Shown: positions 12,981-25,674, counted from the stretch's first letter. The stretch is DNA of 64,000 nt from Rhyacophila brunnea (GCA_022495005.1 JAGYXB010002074.1:248001-312000), one strand, 5' to 3'. Translations and numbers: made by a program. The notes: generated by a model not told the origin, from the letters alone.

Positions 12981-15900
12981 GTAGGTAAGCTCTAGTGACT
13001 AGAGTCTAATCAAATGTAACGCGAAAAGCACTTTCTGGATCATACCCGCTATCTATGTAGGTATATCGATGGAATATGGAAATATTTATTTCGTTTTTTT
13101 ATTCGTGAGGAAATGAAAGCAATTCAAATTTCCCTGACTATTCACTGTTTCGATACGAATATCCTCCTAGAAGTTTTTAACAATGTCTCAATGTCCGTCC
13201 AGCACGGTGGTTGGTATTGCACAAATTCTGTATCGCATTCCAATTTTCCAATCATTACTTTTTGCCCCAGCATGAAAATAACGATGAGAAACTACGATTA
13301 GTAGGTATGAATTCAACATACGAACATCGTTTATTATATTATTATAATATCGTTCATTTTCATATTCCTATATTTATCATTTCTATAGTAGCGGACACTC
13401 TGATTTCAACTTGTCAAGTATTACAATAGGTACCTACATATTATTATAGGTAAGTACTTATGTTTGTTTAGTGAGTTTAGTCGATTGTTAAAGAAATACA
13501 TAATATATTATTAATAAGTACCTATGTGTTCTATGATATTTGCGATTACCAGTTAAATTTTTTCATGGTAGTGGCATTCGTCCTTGGATTTGTATGCCCT
13601 CCAGACGTCTTTGTATATCTTTAAGCCAGGCGCGCACTCCCATGTTTGAATGATTCATAATATTATTATGTTTGACACGGTCATTACGCGGGGTGTGTAC
13701 AATCTTGGATTTTATATTTTAATGCACCTATTACATTCATCATTCAATTTATAAGGGTTGAAATGAGTACAAAGTGGAATTAGATATCAATCTTTGGCGA
13801 CATACATTATTTAAGTACTTACATACATTTAGATAGGTACCAACCTAAAACAGGTGATGTTTTAATTTTTTTACGGGCGGTACACGAGAATTATGAGTGG
13901 AATGATGTCTGCCGGTGACGGAAAACTGTCATGATTTACTCGACAAATGAAATAATAATTAAAGACAACGAATGGGATCGATAACGCAGGCGCGCACGTT
14001 GCCGATTGCGCTATTGCTACCACCATAGGATGACTGACTAAATTGAATATTATAATATGATTTACCTTCAATAATTTAAATTATGCTATTGATAACATCG
14101 TACAAACACAATGAATAATAGATTTTATTAAGTTAATGTCCTATTATTGACCTTCAAATGAAATTTGCATGTATTTTCCAAGCATTTTATTTTAATCGAT
14201 AATATTGAAAAAAACAACTATTAATGTAGATGGATGCAAACAAATAAATTATTGATTAATTTGTGTTGGTATTGACAGATATCAATAAAGAAATCATCTA
14301 TTAAGTTTGATTTAAAACTTAATAGGTTACAGTTATGCATACATTCCAATTTTATTCAAGTATTTTTTCGAATTAAAATTGCATTAGAACACTAAAATTA
14401 CATAAGTACCTACATAATATAATATGGCCGGTACTAATAATACATGGTACCGAGAATGGAGAGCAAAACGAAGAGTTTCACTTCTGTTACGTGTGTTCGT
14501 CATACACACCCTCATAATTTTTTTCTTGCCAGATATAAGCATCTGATTGAACAATTAATATTAAAATAGCATTTTCAAAAATATTTGATGACGGAAAAGT
14601 CACTTTATAATTAATTTATACTAAGTATGTACCTATATGAAAATATTTAACGGTCACAAGTCCACACCCCATACTAAATTTAATTTAAAAAATGTAATTT
14701 TTGTCAAGCCAAGTCAAAAATGTTTTCGTCGTAAATTATAATTACCCTCTATATACCCTTGTATAAGGGCGTAACCGTCATCCGAGGTGCGTCAAAAGCT
14801 GCCTACTTTAAACATATCTCGTAATGAGTTTTTATTTTATAATTCTGCACGCATCATCGCATGGGGCGAAAGGTCGGAAAATTGGTTTTTAAATACTTCC
14901 ACATAGGTATTATAAACATACAAGCCTACGTCGAAATAATATTTGTGCATATTTCCATCCGATGTCGTTGATGCTTGCGCTTTTGTGGGCTTTTAAAAAT
15001 TAAATATCGCGACTAAAACATGAATTTTGCAAAGTATTCGCTCATTTCGTGATCCGAAATCACGGCTGACCTGTTTTACTCAAGTGAAAATGGTCTATTT
15101 TTAACAGCGTGTAATTTATTCTTTCCGTATCTAAAAGTCAAATTCTGCTGACAATTTGCGTATAAATATTATTCAAAATTTAATAATTATTCTTCTTATG
15201 TTCCAATATATTGTGTCTTACAATAATAAATATTAAACCATTCACAATAAAGAGTTTTCTCATATTTGGCAATAAATTTCCCTATTCAATGGACTTGACA
15301 TTCAATATTACCTTTATCACTGATAATGAAACTGTATCAAATATTATTTGCTTAAAATAATAAAATTATTAGTGATGAATTTTGAACTATATTTATTATA
15401 ATAATATAGGTATACCTACCTAGTTAGTGTCTATTCCATCTTCAAGATAATTTTACATATTATGTACCTTACCTACCTAGTTGAATTGAAAATCTGTTAT
15501 ACCTACTTATTTAATTTGTTTTTATATGATAGTTGCTTATCGGTACTGCTACTTGTGAGAGTAAATATTTGGGACTTTCTGTTTGTGTACCTACTAGATT
15601 TAAAAAAATATATATTTTAAAATATTAACTTACATAATATTATGAATGAAATATTTTTGTAATATTATTAGTAGATACTTACCCACCTACGTAACTTATT
15701 TGAAAATAAGTTAATAAATTTAGCTTGCCCACTTTACACGCAATCGAATGATAGTAAGACTACATTAATATTGATAATCTGCCGTCAATGTATTTCAAAA
15801 TTAAAATATGCAGTGTGACAAAAATGCTTCAATATGTGTATCGAAAAATACCCTTTACAATTTTAATATTACATGATTTATATGTACCTATACAGTCACA

Positions 15901-16317
15901 TCATAATATATTATACGCTGGGCTGACTGCACCTGAATGGAGCACCAGTTTGAAGCCAACCTCGCCCTTGCCCTTGAAATTAGTTATTTTACGATGATGT
16001 GTGTATGCAGCCGAATTCCTACATCTATAATGTTCAAACAGCAACCCTCATAAGCATTTATCTGGTTGGTAACATAGGAGAGTTTTGGTTTTTGCATACC
16101 TTTGCCAACTGACTGTTTTTTTAGAGAGAAGAGAATGAAGCGCTCTGTTGCCAGTTCTGCAGATAATGATGTCATGGCTATATTTATTTGTTGGTCTGAT
16201 CTCAAATTGGTCCGAACTACAGGTGTACAAGCTTGCTATAAGAAGTCACCGAAGATGGATCTTCAAAGAATACGTTTCTATGATTTTTTAAGACGGCCTT
16301 TTGCAATATCGCATACG
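12981..16317. other. Non-coding stretch of 3.3 kb
   Basis: AT-rich with many TAGGTA and TACCTAC motifs. Frames at 13113-13301, 13211-13429, 13871-14071 (-), 15788-15997 and 16102-16374 show no family motifs. The last one overlaps the start of the next repeat. No element end could be paired. Confidence 0.45.
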
Positions 16318-17015
16318 GGCCCACATGCCCAACGTATGTCAAAATGGAAATTGTATGGTATTTTCAGAGCATAACCCTGGGCATTCCTTAAACGTTGTAG
16401 TTAATCTATTTATATTATTTTGAAGAATTATTATCCTTTATATTCATTTTAAACATTTGATGACTGCTTAAAGTATTTTTATTACATAAAATAGTATTCT
16501 TTTAAACCTCTCGATCTAATATTTTAGAATATAGGTAGTCATATTTCAGTACATCCATGTGCAGTGGTGGTAGGATTTTTTGAGGTTTATTAATTTTTAA
16601 ACGCATTTATAAAACCATTAGTAAAATTAAGGTTTACATTATATAGTGAAATATTTACGATAAAAAAAATATTTTATAATCTCTGTGATCTCAAATTTGA
16701 CGAGAATTGGGCATTTTATTATTCAAAAAATGGGCAAGATTTACACATTTAAAGATAATTCTAAAGATCCTGATTATAAGTTATGTCTTTGACCATTCAA
16801 ATGTGATAAACATTCTACGAATAATGTTTGCTTTATAATAATTATTGACCTAAGAATAAGATAGATTTTTTTTGAAATACGCCATTTCTATTGGCATGTA
16901 CCAATGGTTAAGCTACAACATACGGCCGTAGCACATAAATTGACAAACGATAAATGAAGTAGGGAGTAAGATCATGTTAACTCGCGTGTTTCAACATGTA
17001 TTTAACCGAAAAAAC
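16318..17015 (+). mobile_element. Solo arm of the TTAA foldback family, diverged
   Basis: Collinear with the left arm of the palindrome at 33748, from the degenerate end GGGCCCACATGCCC through CTTAAACGTTGTAG, CATTTGATGACTGC, GGCCGTAG and the inner GTTTCAACATGTATTTAACC. The opposite arm does not follow, and the TTAA flank is lost. It has visibly more substitutions and indels than the other copies, so it is probably the oldest. Confidence 0.7.
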
Positions 17016-17699
17016 GATTTTTTCAATAATAATGCAATATTAATAATTACATTCAATATTTTGTGTTCGCTGTATTTTTCATTCTTGTATTCTATAAAAA
17101 AAATAGTGGTCACCCAACCTTGCATTGGATACTCGATTAGGAATAGGTACATCGACAGGCATCTTAAATTAAAACCAATCCGTTTATTTTCAATCATGGG
17201 TGCATGCTTTCTTTTTATACCGGTTTATTGAGCGAATTTCCTCTTCAATTATTGTTCAGTACCCGTGTACTTTTCTTTCGTCATTGGTAACGTACCGATC
17301 CATACTTCCACTGAAAATAGTCTTCATTTGCCAATAAGAAAACTTTCATGACCAAACTTTATTTTTAAACCAAGTGAAATATTTTATTCAGGACCGCCTT
17401 TTAATCATTTAATGTTTAGGTAATAATAAATTATTATGCGTGTTTTGAATAAACTAGCTTATTATCGCACGTAAGTAATGAGTAATGACATACGTTACCG
17501 CGTTCACGAAAATAGTGAATATTATTTAAATTGGTGTAACTAAAAAAATTATATTTGGCAAATGATTCCGGTGTCGAAAATATATGTTTAGTCACAGCAT
17601 ATCACACAACGTTTGTGGACAAACGTTGCTTTTCTGAAAAATACAATAATGAACATCAGTGTAAGCATAATATTATTTATTACTTAGATAATATAGACA
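17016..17699. other. Non-coding stretch
   Basis: Overlapping frames on both strands (16974-17231 +, 16991-17197 -) have no motif. Nothing else is seen. Confidence 0.45.
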
Positions 17700-18106
17700 C
17701 TAGGTACTAGAGGTGGGAAAACTGGTCGATTTTGAAGTATACTTACTACCAGTATAAAAAAATACTTAGTATCGAAACTTGTTCTAAAATACTTACTAGT
17801 ATTTGGAATACTATATAGAGCGTTTGGCGTGCATATGCGACATAAGTCTCATACTCAACTGAAACTAAAACCAACTCCATATTAGTATTTGAAATATCGG
17901 CTTCAATAGAATCGGTAAAAATACATTGCTCGGCTTTTCGAAATGTCCCATTTATCATAAAATTTTAAACACATATTAAATTTATGAGTTGTCTTTCTGC
18001 TAGGTTATAATCAGTGGCGGCTCGTGAATATTATATCTGGGGGTGCTGCGGTTGATTAAAAATAAAAAAAATGAATCGATTTAAATTTTAAAAAGTTCAC
18101 AATGCA

Positions 18107-18238
18107 TCAGTTGCCTGACGCTGAGTACCTCCGCTACACGGAAGTATATTGGAACATGTATATGTGAGAACGATTAAAGACACATATCAGCATTCCAATG
18201 TACTTCTTTGTAGTGGAGTACTCATCATCAGGCTACTA
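18107..18238. repeat. Inverted repeat, arms about 58 bp
   Basis: The segment with TGCCTGACGCTGAGTACCTC near 18111 is matched inverted by GAGTACTCATCATCAGGC near 18215. Both arms continue through GGAAGTATATTGGAA and its inverse TTCCAATGTACTTCT. It may be a small inserted foldback element or a structural part of the enclosing hAT element. Confidence 0.6.
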
Positions 18239-18507
18239 ATTCAGGCGGGTATTTGGAGGTTGGTGGTATTTCGTATGTTTGTAAAATAAAGAGATTGTAC
18301 ACTGTGAGTTCTAAACGTTTTTTTTTTATTGAACCCAGCGATAAGACATAATATTATCCTACTACTGAACGACCGAATTGCATACCGGCTGTTGTCATAT
18401 TTTATAAAATGTCATTTTGCATATTACAATATTTATTCACTTATTAACGTACCTATATTAAATATTAATATAAATTAAAATAAAAACATAAAAAATATTT
18501 GTCGGAA

Positions 18508-18600
18508 GATGAATGGATTCGAACCCACGCGAATTTGAATCTTAGACCGTGAAAAATTATAATAAAACAAGCGGTCACCCATCCAGGTCATAGACGCGCT
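18508..18600 (-). repeat. tRNA/5S-like fragment
   Basis: The minus strand reads CGGTCTAAGATTC then GCGTGGGTTCGAATCC, resembling the D-arm and T-arm of tRNA-Leu. An upstream GGATGGGTGACCGC resembles the internal control box of 5S rRNA. The acceptor stem and anticodon arm are not intact, so it is not a working gene. A pol III-derived SINE piece carried by the nested hAT element is likely. Confidence 0.35.
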
Positions 18601-18783
18601 CAATGTTGCTTAACATCGGTGATTGGATACAAACTTTGTGAGCGCTCTGTTATGGGTAAGCGTAAGTAACTATGACGTGAAAATTTTTGATAAAATACTT
18701 GTAGCAACAATTTCTGCGTTAACAGTTGAATTTCTGCATACAATTTTAATATCGTGGCAAGCAGTAAAACATATACATGTTAA

Positions 18784-19490
18784 GGGCGGATGTGCTCAGC
18801 GTGGGTCAAAATGAAGCTTTTTTTTATTTTCAAAGCATGATCCTGGACAGACCTTAAACGTTGTAGATAATCTATTTACATAATTTTGAAGCCTTATTAT
18901 CTGTTTTAATTGTAATATAACATTTGATGACTGCATAAAGTATTTTTATTACATAAAATAGTATTCTTATAAACCTCTCGCTCTAATGTTTTAGAATATA
19001 GTCATATTTCAGCACATAAATGTGCAGTGGTGTTAAGATTTTGTAGATTTATCAATTTTTAAACGCATTTATAAAACCATCAGTATAATTTATATCGACA
19101 TTATTATAGTGATTTACGATAAAAAATTATATTGATAATCTCTGTTATCCCAAATTTGACAAGAATTGGGCATTTTATTATTCAAAAAATGGGCAAGATT
19201 AACACATTTGAAGATAATTCTAAAGATACTCATTATAAGCTATGCCTTTGACCATTCAAGTGTGATGAACATCCTACAATTAATGATTGCTTTATAATAA
19301 TTATTGACCTAAGGTTAAGGTAGTGTTTTTTTGAAATACGCCATTTCTTTTGGCATTCCCCAGTAGTTAAGCTCCAACATATGGCCGTAGCCGTAAATTG
19401 ACAAACTATAATTGAAGTAGGGAGTAAAATGATGTTAACGCGCGTGTTTGAACATGAACCTAACCGAAACGGTACATGTTCAAATACGCG
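18784..19490 (+). mobile_element. TTAA foldback family, left arm plus inner stub
   Basis: TTAA at 18780-18783 precedes GGGCGGATGTGCTCAGCG. The left arm runs collinear with 33748-34437 to GTTTGAACATGAACCTAACCG, then a short inverted stub (GGTACATGTTCAAATACGCG) begins the second arm and stops. The right arm and right TTAA are missing. This is the third nesting level: it sits in the 18012 element, which sits in the 17708 element. Confidence 0.75.
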
Positions 19491-20247
19491 TTTTTTTATT
19501 TCATTATACAATTGATTCTTCTGCCTTTTTTCCTAAAAAGAATGTCATCGCGACTCGCTACTAGCTCAGTCGCTGTCCCGACAACTTTCGCAACACGAAA
19601 ATAGTATTTTCGTATAAGTATTACTGTCTAAACGACAGTACCTGGCTAAACTCTGAGCGGCAAGCCCCGCGCCCCGCGCCCCTCTTTGCCAATTCGAACA
19701 TTATTATTCTATCGAAAATGGTACTGCATGAAATCACGCGATGCATCACTTTCATCGCGGTTATGATAAGTATTATTGAATGTATCGTTGCGTGAGCATG
19801 CTTAACAAGCTTAAAAAGCTTAAATAATATTGATATTTTCATATAATATACATAAATTTATGTATATTATAATATTACATTTTTCTCAATTTGCTTAGGG
19901 GTGTTACAGTTCCGCAGTGCATAAATGGACGAGCCGCCACTGGTTATAATATTCTTGTTAACAAAAATGAATAAGTGATTTTTTTTAATTGTAAACATCG
20001 AATCCATAGACTAATAAATTAAAACATACTATTGTATTCAAGCGCTCTCGCTCGCGCGCATTTAATGTCAATAGTGTTGAAAGTCTACTAACTAGCGAGC
20101 GACTCGCGATGACATCATCACAAGTTTTTTGGAACAAGTTTATTGGGCCACACATGGTAGTAGATAGAGTATGGGTAGTCCATCATTCATCCGAGACTTG
20201 AGTACACAAACTGGTGACAGTATTTCTAACTCACCTCTACTAGGTAC

Positions 20248-20469
20248 TCCGCCTGGAATGTGTATTTTTATGTACGTACCTAAATACTATGATTAATTAG
20301 TTCAGTTTTATTTTTGGTTGTTTCTCACTATTTATAATGAAGATCTACATACAAATGTTGAATCTGTAAAGACAACTCTTAAATATTTTTTTATTCCTGA
20401 TATAGGTGTCATTTGGTGTTCAGTAATTATTTATTTACAACATAAATAAGCATGTGTTCATACTCGATT
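20248..20469. other. Short spacer between two TAGAGGTG copies
   Basis: About 220 bp of ordinary AT-rich DNA separate the two copies, so they are independent insertions, each with its own duplication, and not a tandem duplication. Confidence 0.6.
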
Positions 20470-20477
20470 ATGTTTAC

Positions 20478-22107
20478 TAGAGGTGGGAAAACTGGTCGAT
20501 TTTGAAGACTAAGTATACTTACTACCAGTATAAAAAAATACTTGGTATCTAAACTTGTTCCAAAATACATACTAGTATTTGAAATATCAGCTTTAATAGA
20601 ATCGTTAAAAATACGTCGGCTTTTGGAAATGTCCCATTTTCGAGACAGGTACAGCTAGAACTGTGGCGCTAGTCACTCATGTTTCAGTAGTTATCCATTT
20701 ATACAATCACGCATATAATTTGAATTCAGTTTATGTTTACAAATTACAATTATAACACTAAAAAATCGAGAAACTTGGCGTGACGAAACCAGATAAACGC
20801 GTAGTCAGTTAGCGTTATCAGAACTCCGTTATTCCGGCTTGCGACTGACGTCAATTCGATGTAAATGTCTTACTCAACTAAAACTAAAATTAAAACCCGT
20901 CGCATACTAAACATACGCGAGTCGCGACGCCGAGGCAATGATTTCATACGTGGCAAGACTACGAACTAGCTAGCGGTCGGCGAGATCTCATACCATGCGT
21001 CGAACTCCTGGACTCGATAAAGTTTCATACTCAACTAAAACCAAAACCAAAAACTCTTAAGCCTAAAACCCTAAGGCGAACTCAAAAGTATCCTATAAAA
21101 CGAACACGTGACCATTTCTGTCCTTCACTATACCAACTTTACAACAGAGGAGAAAGGGAGAACAATGACAGTTGAGTATAATATCACGGCTAGACATACG
21201 TGTATCATGATTAGGGAATCCAATCCCGAGCCAAAATTCTGATCCCGGGATTTCGGGATTACAATCTGACAATCCCGGGATCCCGGGAATGGTCCCGGGA
21301 TTGGGATTTTTTTCCATTGTTAATATAAAATTTTTATATTTACAAATAACATTGATAAAATCAGTCAAAAATAAATCTAGTATAATTTATACTATTTAAG
21401 ACATTTATTGTTAATATTGTATACGTTAAATCTTGGAAATACACAAGTTTAATGGAGTAAATAATATTGTAATATAAATAATAATGTGAATTTAATATGA
21501 GATTGCTATTTCTGATAGTAAAGATATAATGAATAGATCAGCGAGATTTAAAATAATAAAGCAAATAGTCATGGCGTACTTATGGCCTTTCCGCTTCATA
21601 AATCTAATTAGTCAGCCAAATATGAAACTGCCGTAAAACGTATGATATCATGGTGGAATTACTTTGTTAAAAGTGCGAAGCATTGTTTTTTTACCAATCT
21701 TTCTCATTTTTAATAATCTATGTGAAAAAATAAAATGAATCGGCAACCTACACATCAAACTTCATTCAAACTCAGTTTATTTCTAATGTAGTTATTTTGT
21801 ATTAAAAGTATTTTTTATGTTATATTTTCCATAAAAATTGATAAAAGAATCAATCCCGGGATTCATAGGTATCGAAAATAGCTCGGGATCCCGGGATTGG
21901 ATTCCCTAATCATGATATCTCGCTCGCGCGCATTTAATATCAATAGCGCTGAATAGCGAGTCACGGCGCAGATGCGTTCGAATTCGAACATCTAATACGT
22001 TTCAAGATTCTTGAAACAAGTTTATTGGACAACAAATACTTAGTATGGGTAGTTTCATCCGAAACTTAAGTACACAAACTTGTGACAGTATTTCCAACTC
22101 ACCTCTA
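20478..22107 (+). mobile_element. hAT-type element, TAGAGGTG family, copy 2
   Basis: Same termini as copy 1 (TAGAGGTGGGAAAACTGG ... CAACTCACCTCTA) with its own perfect 8-bp duplication ATGTTTAC (20470-20477 and 22108-22115). Its 1630 bp include a nested 697-bp element (21212-21908). Internal sequence has repeated TCATACTCAACTRAAACYAAAA blocks near 20871 and 21027. No transposase was recognised. The minus frame at 21093-21368 is a chance frame in the nested element. Confidence 0.9.
21212..21908. mobile_element. Nested hAT-type element rich in TCCCGGGA palindromes
   Basis: Seventeen identical inverted terminal bases, TAGGGAATCCAATCCCG, with a perfect 8-bp duplication ATCATGAT (21204-21211 and 21909-21916). 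Many ATCCCGGGA-type palindromes crowd the first 100 bp and recur in the last 70 bp. Such subterminal repeats are where hAT transposases usually bind. The 500-bp centre is AT-rich and non-coding. Confidence 0.9.
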
Positions 22108-22115
22108 ATGTTTAC

Positions 22116-24800
22116 TATGTGAACGCACACGTGTCGGGTCTACATAATATGCAATTTCAAATGCGGTGAATACCATCATGTAATTTTGTTGATATTATCG
22201 CTGCTGAATCCCTTTGAAAGATTATTAAATTATTTCGCACAGTCGTTCTGTTCTATTCGATACAAGTCAAGTTTCGCATAGAAACTATTGCGTCGTGGCA
22301 ATTATATTACATTATGTATGCAGATTTCCACGCCTTCCTTCACCGAGCGAAATACTTTCCCGCTCGTTTCTTTACTACTTCGGTTTATTAAAATGGCATA
22401 ATTGCCCACCTTTCAAATGTTGCGTACGTATCTTTCGGGCCCGCCTTCGTCGGTTCGGTTTTAGCTTAACCGCTAAGTCAGTCGTGCCGAACATCTGGCA
22501 CAATATCGTGACCCCAAATTGGCCAACTGAAAAATTCTTTGGCATAAGTACTTACTGAATGTGTATATTTTTTAAGCTTCATCTCAAACTTCGCCCGTCC
22601 TTCTATTCAAATTCTATTAAAAGATAAACTAAAAATTCTTGGGCCAAATTCCAGTACTGTTTCACCGGAAGTCACACCAAAGATGACATTAAATGCAAGC
22701 AATAAGCTATTAATTTCATCTCGTAAGGATCGCATTTCGCGTAGGTACTTGCATTTATTGAAGCAAGCTTGCGTCTTCGCTAGGTGGTGTGGTATGGTGG
22801 AATAAGTTTAGGAATAGTTTGCTTCAATTTCAGGAACATTATCAATATGACTACTTTCAAGTCGACTTACACGTCTAGTCATAGGAACACGTTATTTGAC
22901 TACTTTATACATATTTATAGTGTTGTCATATTTTTCAGTTCGGACACTCATATTGTATAGCAATCAAAGCATCAATAAAAAAACCAAGAAGCACGTTGTT
23001 CCCCTTCGTATTATAATAGTTAAACAAAATGAAGATCATTGTTGGCCACTTTTGACCTTTTCTTCATTTTATCGCCTTTTTTCTTCATTGGCAATCCGAA
23101 TATCACTCGTATTATTCAGATGAAAAGCGTTTCAACTATTGCACATTAGTCTTTATTATATATCATAGAAAATAGATCCACCATCATTGTTTTTATTTTT
23201 TATGTCTAACAGTGTGACCACTACCGAATCAAAGTTTTCTTATATGTAGAGTATCATTTTAATTAAACCTTATTTTAGATACCTCTTTCCCGCATTCGAC
23301 CGCAGTTTTGTATCCAAAACGACTTATTCGAGCTAAATCCGGGAGTATTACAAGTTATACATGACCGAAACAATCAACATGTATTCAAATTATTTAATGA
23401 ATTCTTCGGTGAAATTGAATTGGAACATTCACAATTACCAAGTGAACTCTCATAAATATCAGCATGATTGAATGCATTCGTAGCTACACGTGTCATGAAC
23501 GTAGAAATAATTCAATTTTGTTATTACTAGGGGGTTTGATCTAGCTTAGTATGCACAATGATATCGGGGTGCAGTGTCACTGTTAAAAAAGCATTTTGCT
23601 GTCAAATCGCCCGAGGACGCTCCATTAGATTATGACTGGCAGCATTCGCGAATGTGATATTCGCCAACCAACCAACACCGCTGCCATCACAACTAGGTTA
23701 AGGACTTTCAAATTTAATGTCTACCTATCGACGGAGGTAATTTTTTAACCAATCGTTTTACATTTGCCAAACGGTTGCGCAAAATGGCGAGATCGAGAAC
23801 GAGATACTACCAACCTATTATAGTTCCTATAAATTATAATTATTGCAAACATGCCGTATCATGCCGCAGGCAGGAAAGCCTACGGCGCTGTAATACCGAT
23901 TTTAATATGCATATAAAAATATTAAATTATATTACGTACTAAAACCCATCTATGCATTTGCATGCATACCTACCTTAATTTTTTCAATGTGTTCTGACAC
24001 CCTATTTTATTTACATAAATACTTACTACTTTACTACTCATAAGAGAATATAGGTAAATAAAAACTTTTCATGAGAGCAATTTCCATTTCGTAAAATTAT
24101 TGTTGGGCGATTTAATATAATGAAATAGTCTTTGTGTTTTTTTTTTTAAATAATACCTACGGTAGTTATGCATACTACGGTGAAGAATTTAAAAATGCAA
24201 TGCTGAGACTTAGCACTTTTAATCTCATGAAGATTATTAGAAAAAAAATACGAAAACTGTAAACTAAAGTATGGTGTAAGTATCCTTAGCCTACGTACGG
24301 TAGCATGATTGATAATAAATACCTATATGGTGAAAATATGGTATGCTACATTGGTTTTTAAACTCCCTACAGTCGATAATCATCATTAGCTAAATTACTT
24401 TAATATAATTTTTACAATAATACCTACTTACCTACTTTGAAGGTGATTTGAAAGTGTTTTTTGTTTTTGTTTTACTTCACTTGCATCTCTGACGTCTGTC
24501 GTATCGAAGGACAGATACTTACCTGCCTATTAAATTATTAAAAATAAATTTTGGTTCCTAATTATTGATGCCTATTTACCGGGGGTTTTCCGCTTCGATT
24601 CGGACTAACTCTTCAATATCGTTATATTAATACTTAGGTACCTACGTCAATTGTTTTTTTGTTCTATGGTGAGCAATAATTGACCACTACAATACTAATA
24701 AGTGAATAACAATAACACAAGTAGATACTTCGCGCAGTGACCTTACATAAAACAAGATGACAATGTATTATTTCGACACTGCCCGAAACAACTTCTTAAT
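22116..24800. other. Non-coding stretch of 2.7 kb
   Basis: Frames at 22295-22558 and 22896-23123 (+) lack motifs. Some less AT-rich sequence lies near 22320-22500 and 23560-23700, but no terminal repeats or splice-bounded exons could be supported. Confidence 0.45.
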
Positions 24801-25003
24801 TGTTGTTTATTTTAATAAACCGCATTTTTTTGTAGTACTTATTCCACTTTTAATCAATTAATTAGGACTCAGATGAATTTCAGAACTTCAGAACTGATGT
24901 TCAGTTGAAAATGTCCGTCTGAGGCGGACGAAACCGGTCATAATTTATTGTTTTAAAATGGAATAAGTACTGCAAAAAATGCGTTTTATTAAATTAAACA
25001 ACA
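24801..25003. repeat. Inverted repeat / small MITE-like hairpin
   Basis: Arms of about 50 bp: TGTTGTTTATTTTAATAAAC with CGCATTTTTTTGTAGTACTT, matched inverted by AAGTACTGCAAAAAATGCG and TTTTATTAAATTAAACAACA. The 100-bp centre holds a second hairpin, TCCGTCTGAGGCGGACGA. No target duplication was recognised. Confidence 0.65.
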
Positions 25004-25423
25004 ATACAATGCAGTTCCAGAATGAATTGACAGTTAAGAAAATAAAAAAAAATATATATATATTTTGTTAACTCTAATACATTAATAGTGTAACACCAGC
25101 AATCCCTTGTTTGAATTTTCCGGTTTATAATTTATTGGTAATGTACCTATGCAAGTTAATAGGTACAGTATATTACCTACAATGCATTGAGGCTGCTCTC
25201 CACTGATTTTAAGAACATTGAATATTTCCTGCGTCGAATCTCAGCACGGAATAATATTTAATGAATGTTCATTTGTTGTAATTATCCCTAATTATATGAA
25301 TTTAATGACACTCCGGCCACTCTATTAGAAACAGTTATGTAAATAGCAAAAATAGAAATAGTATGTATAGTCATTATAAAATAAATTGCATAAAAGGTAT
25401 ACTATGTTTGTTTTATTCGTAGA
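25004..25423. other. Non-coding stretch
   Basis: AT-rich. Its end (GTTTGTTTTATTCGTAG at 25406-25422) is a plausible polypyrimidine tract and splice acceptor for the next entry. Confidence 0.4.
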
Positions 25424-25674
25424 AGATGAAAGGTTTTTGTCAGTGCACCAAACAAAAAAGGGAAACCGCTGATGCAGTTTTACTAAATATTAATACGATC
25501 AATTGCATTTTATATTGTCCAAACTTACATTCGAATCTCGAATACCAAGATAATAGCAAAGTTATTTATTATAATACGAAAATCAAAACCATTATTAAAT
25601 ATGTATCTATTGTGTCTATCGGTATCTTACTTATTGTTGACGTCTGTCTGGCTATCATGGTATACCTAGCTTAA
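25424..25674 (+). CDS. Possible terminal exon encoding a C-terminal membrane segment
   Basis: No family is recognised. An acceptor-like TTTTATTCGTAG is followed at 25426 by ATG and an 82-codon frame. Its N-terminal part is polar with four cysteines within about 34 residues. Residues 55-82 form a hydrophobic helix (IIKYVSIVSIGILLIVDVCL) ending close to the stop, as in a tail-anchored or single-pass protein. AATAAA signals follow at 25794-25799 and 25848-25853, consistent with a 3' UTR. Splice acceptor, membrane segment and polyadenylation signals together are suggestive, but each is common by chance in AT-rich DNA. If real, upstream exons were not identified. It could equally be a chance frame. 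Confidence 0.3.

Larger units (their letters stand above)
18012..19942 (+). mobile_element. Nested hAT-type element, CAGTGGCGGCTCGT termini
   Basis: Fourteen identical inverted terminal bases, CAGTGGCGGCTCGT, and a perfect 8-bp duplication GTTATAAT (18004-18011 and 19943-19950). It lies inside the TAGAGGTG element. It contains an inverted repeat (18107-18238), a tRNA-like piece (18508-18600) and an arm of the TTAA foldback family (18784-19490). No transposase frame was recognised; frames at 18623-18814, 19233-19511 (-) and 19621-19842 (-) lack motifs. Confidence 0.9.
17708..20239 (+). mobile_element. hAT-type element, TAGAGGTG family, copy 1
   Basis: Starts TAGAGGTGGGAAAACTGG and ends CAACTCACCTCTA-like (TAACTCACCTCTA). 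The first 8 bases are inverted at the two ends. The perfect 8-bp duplication CTAGGTAC flanks it (17700-17707 and 20240-20247), which is the hAT signature. Of its 2532 bp, 1931 belong to a nested element (18012-19942). The host part aligns with copy 2 at 20478-22107, for example in ACTACCAGTATAAAAAAATAC and GTACACAAACT. No transposase is recognised; it is non-autonomous. Confidence 0.9.
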
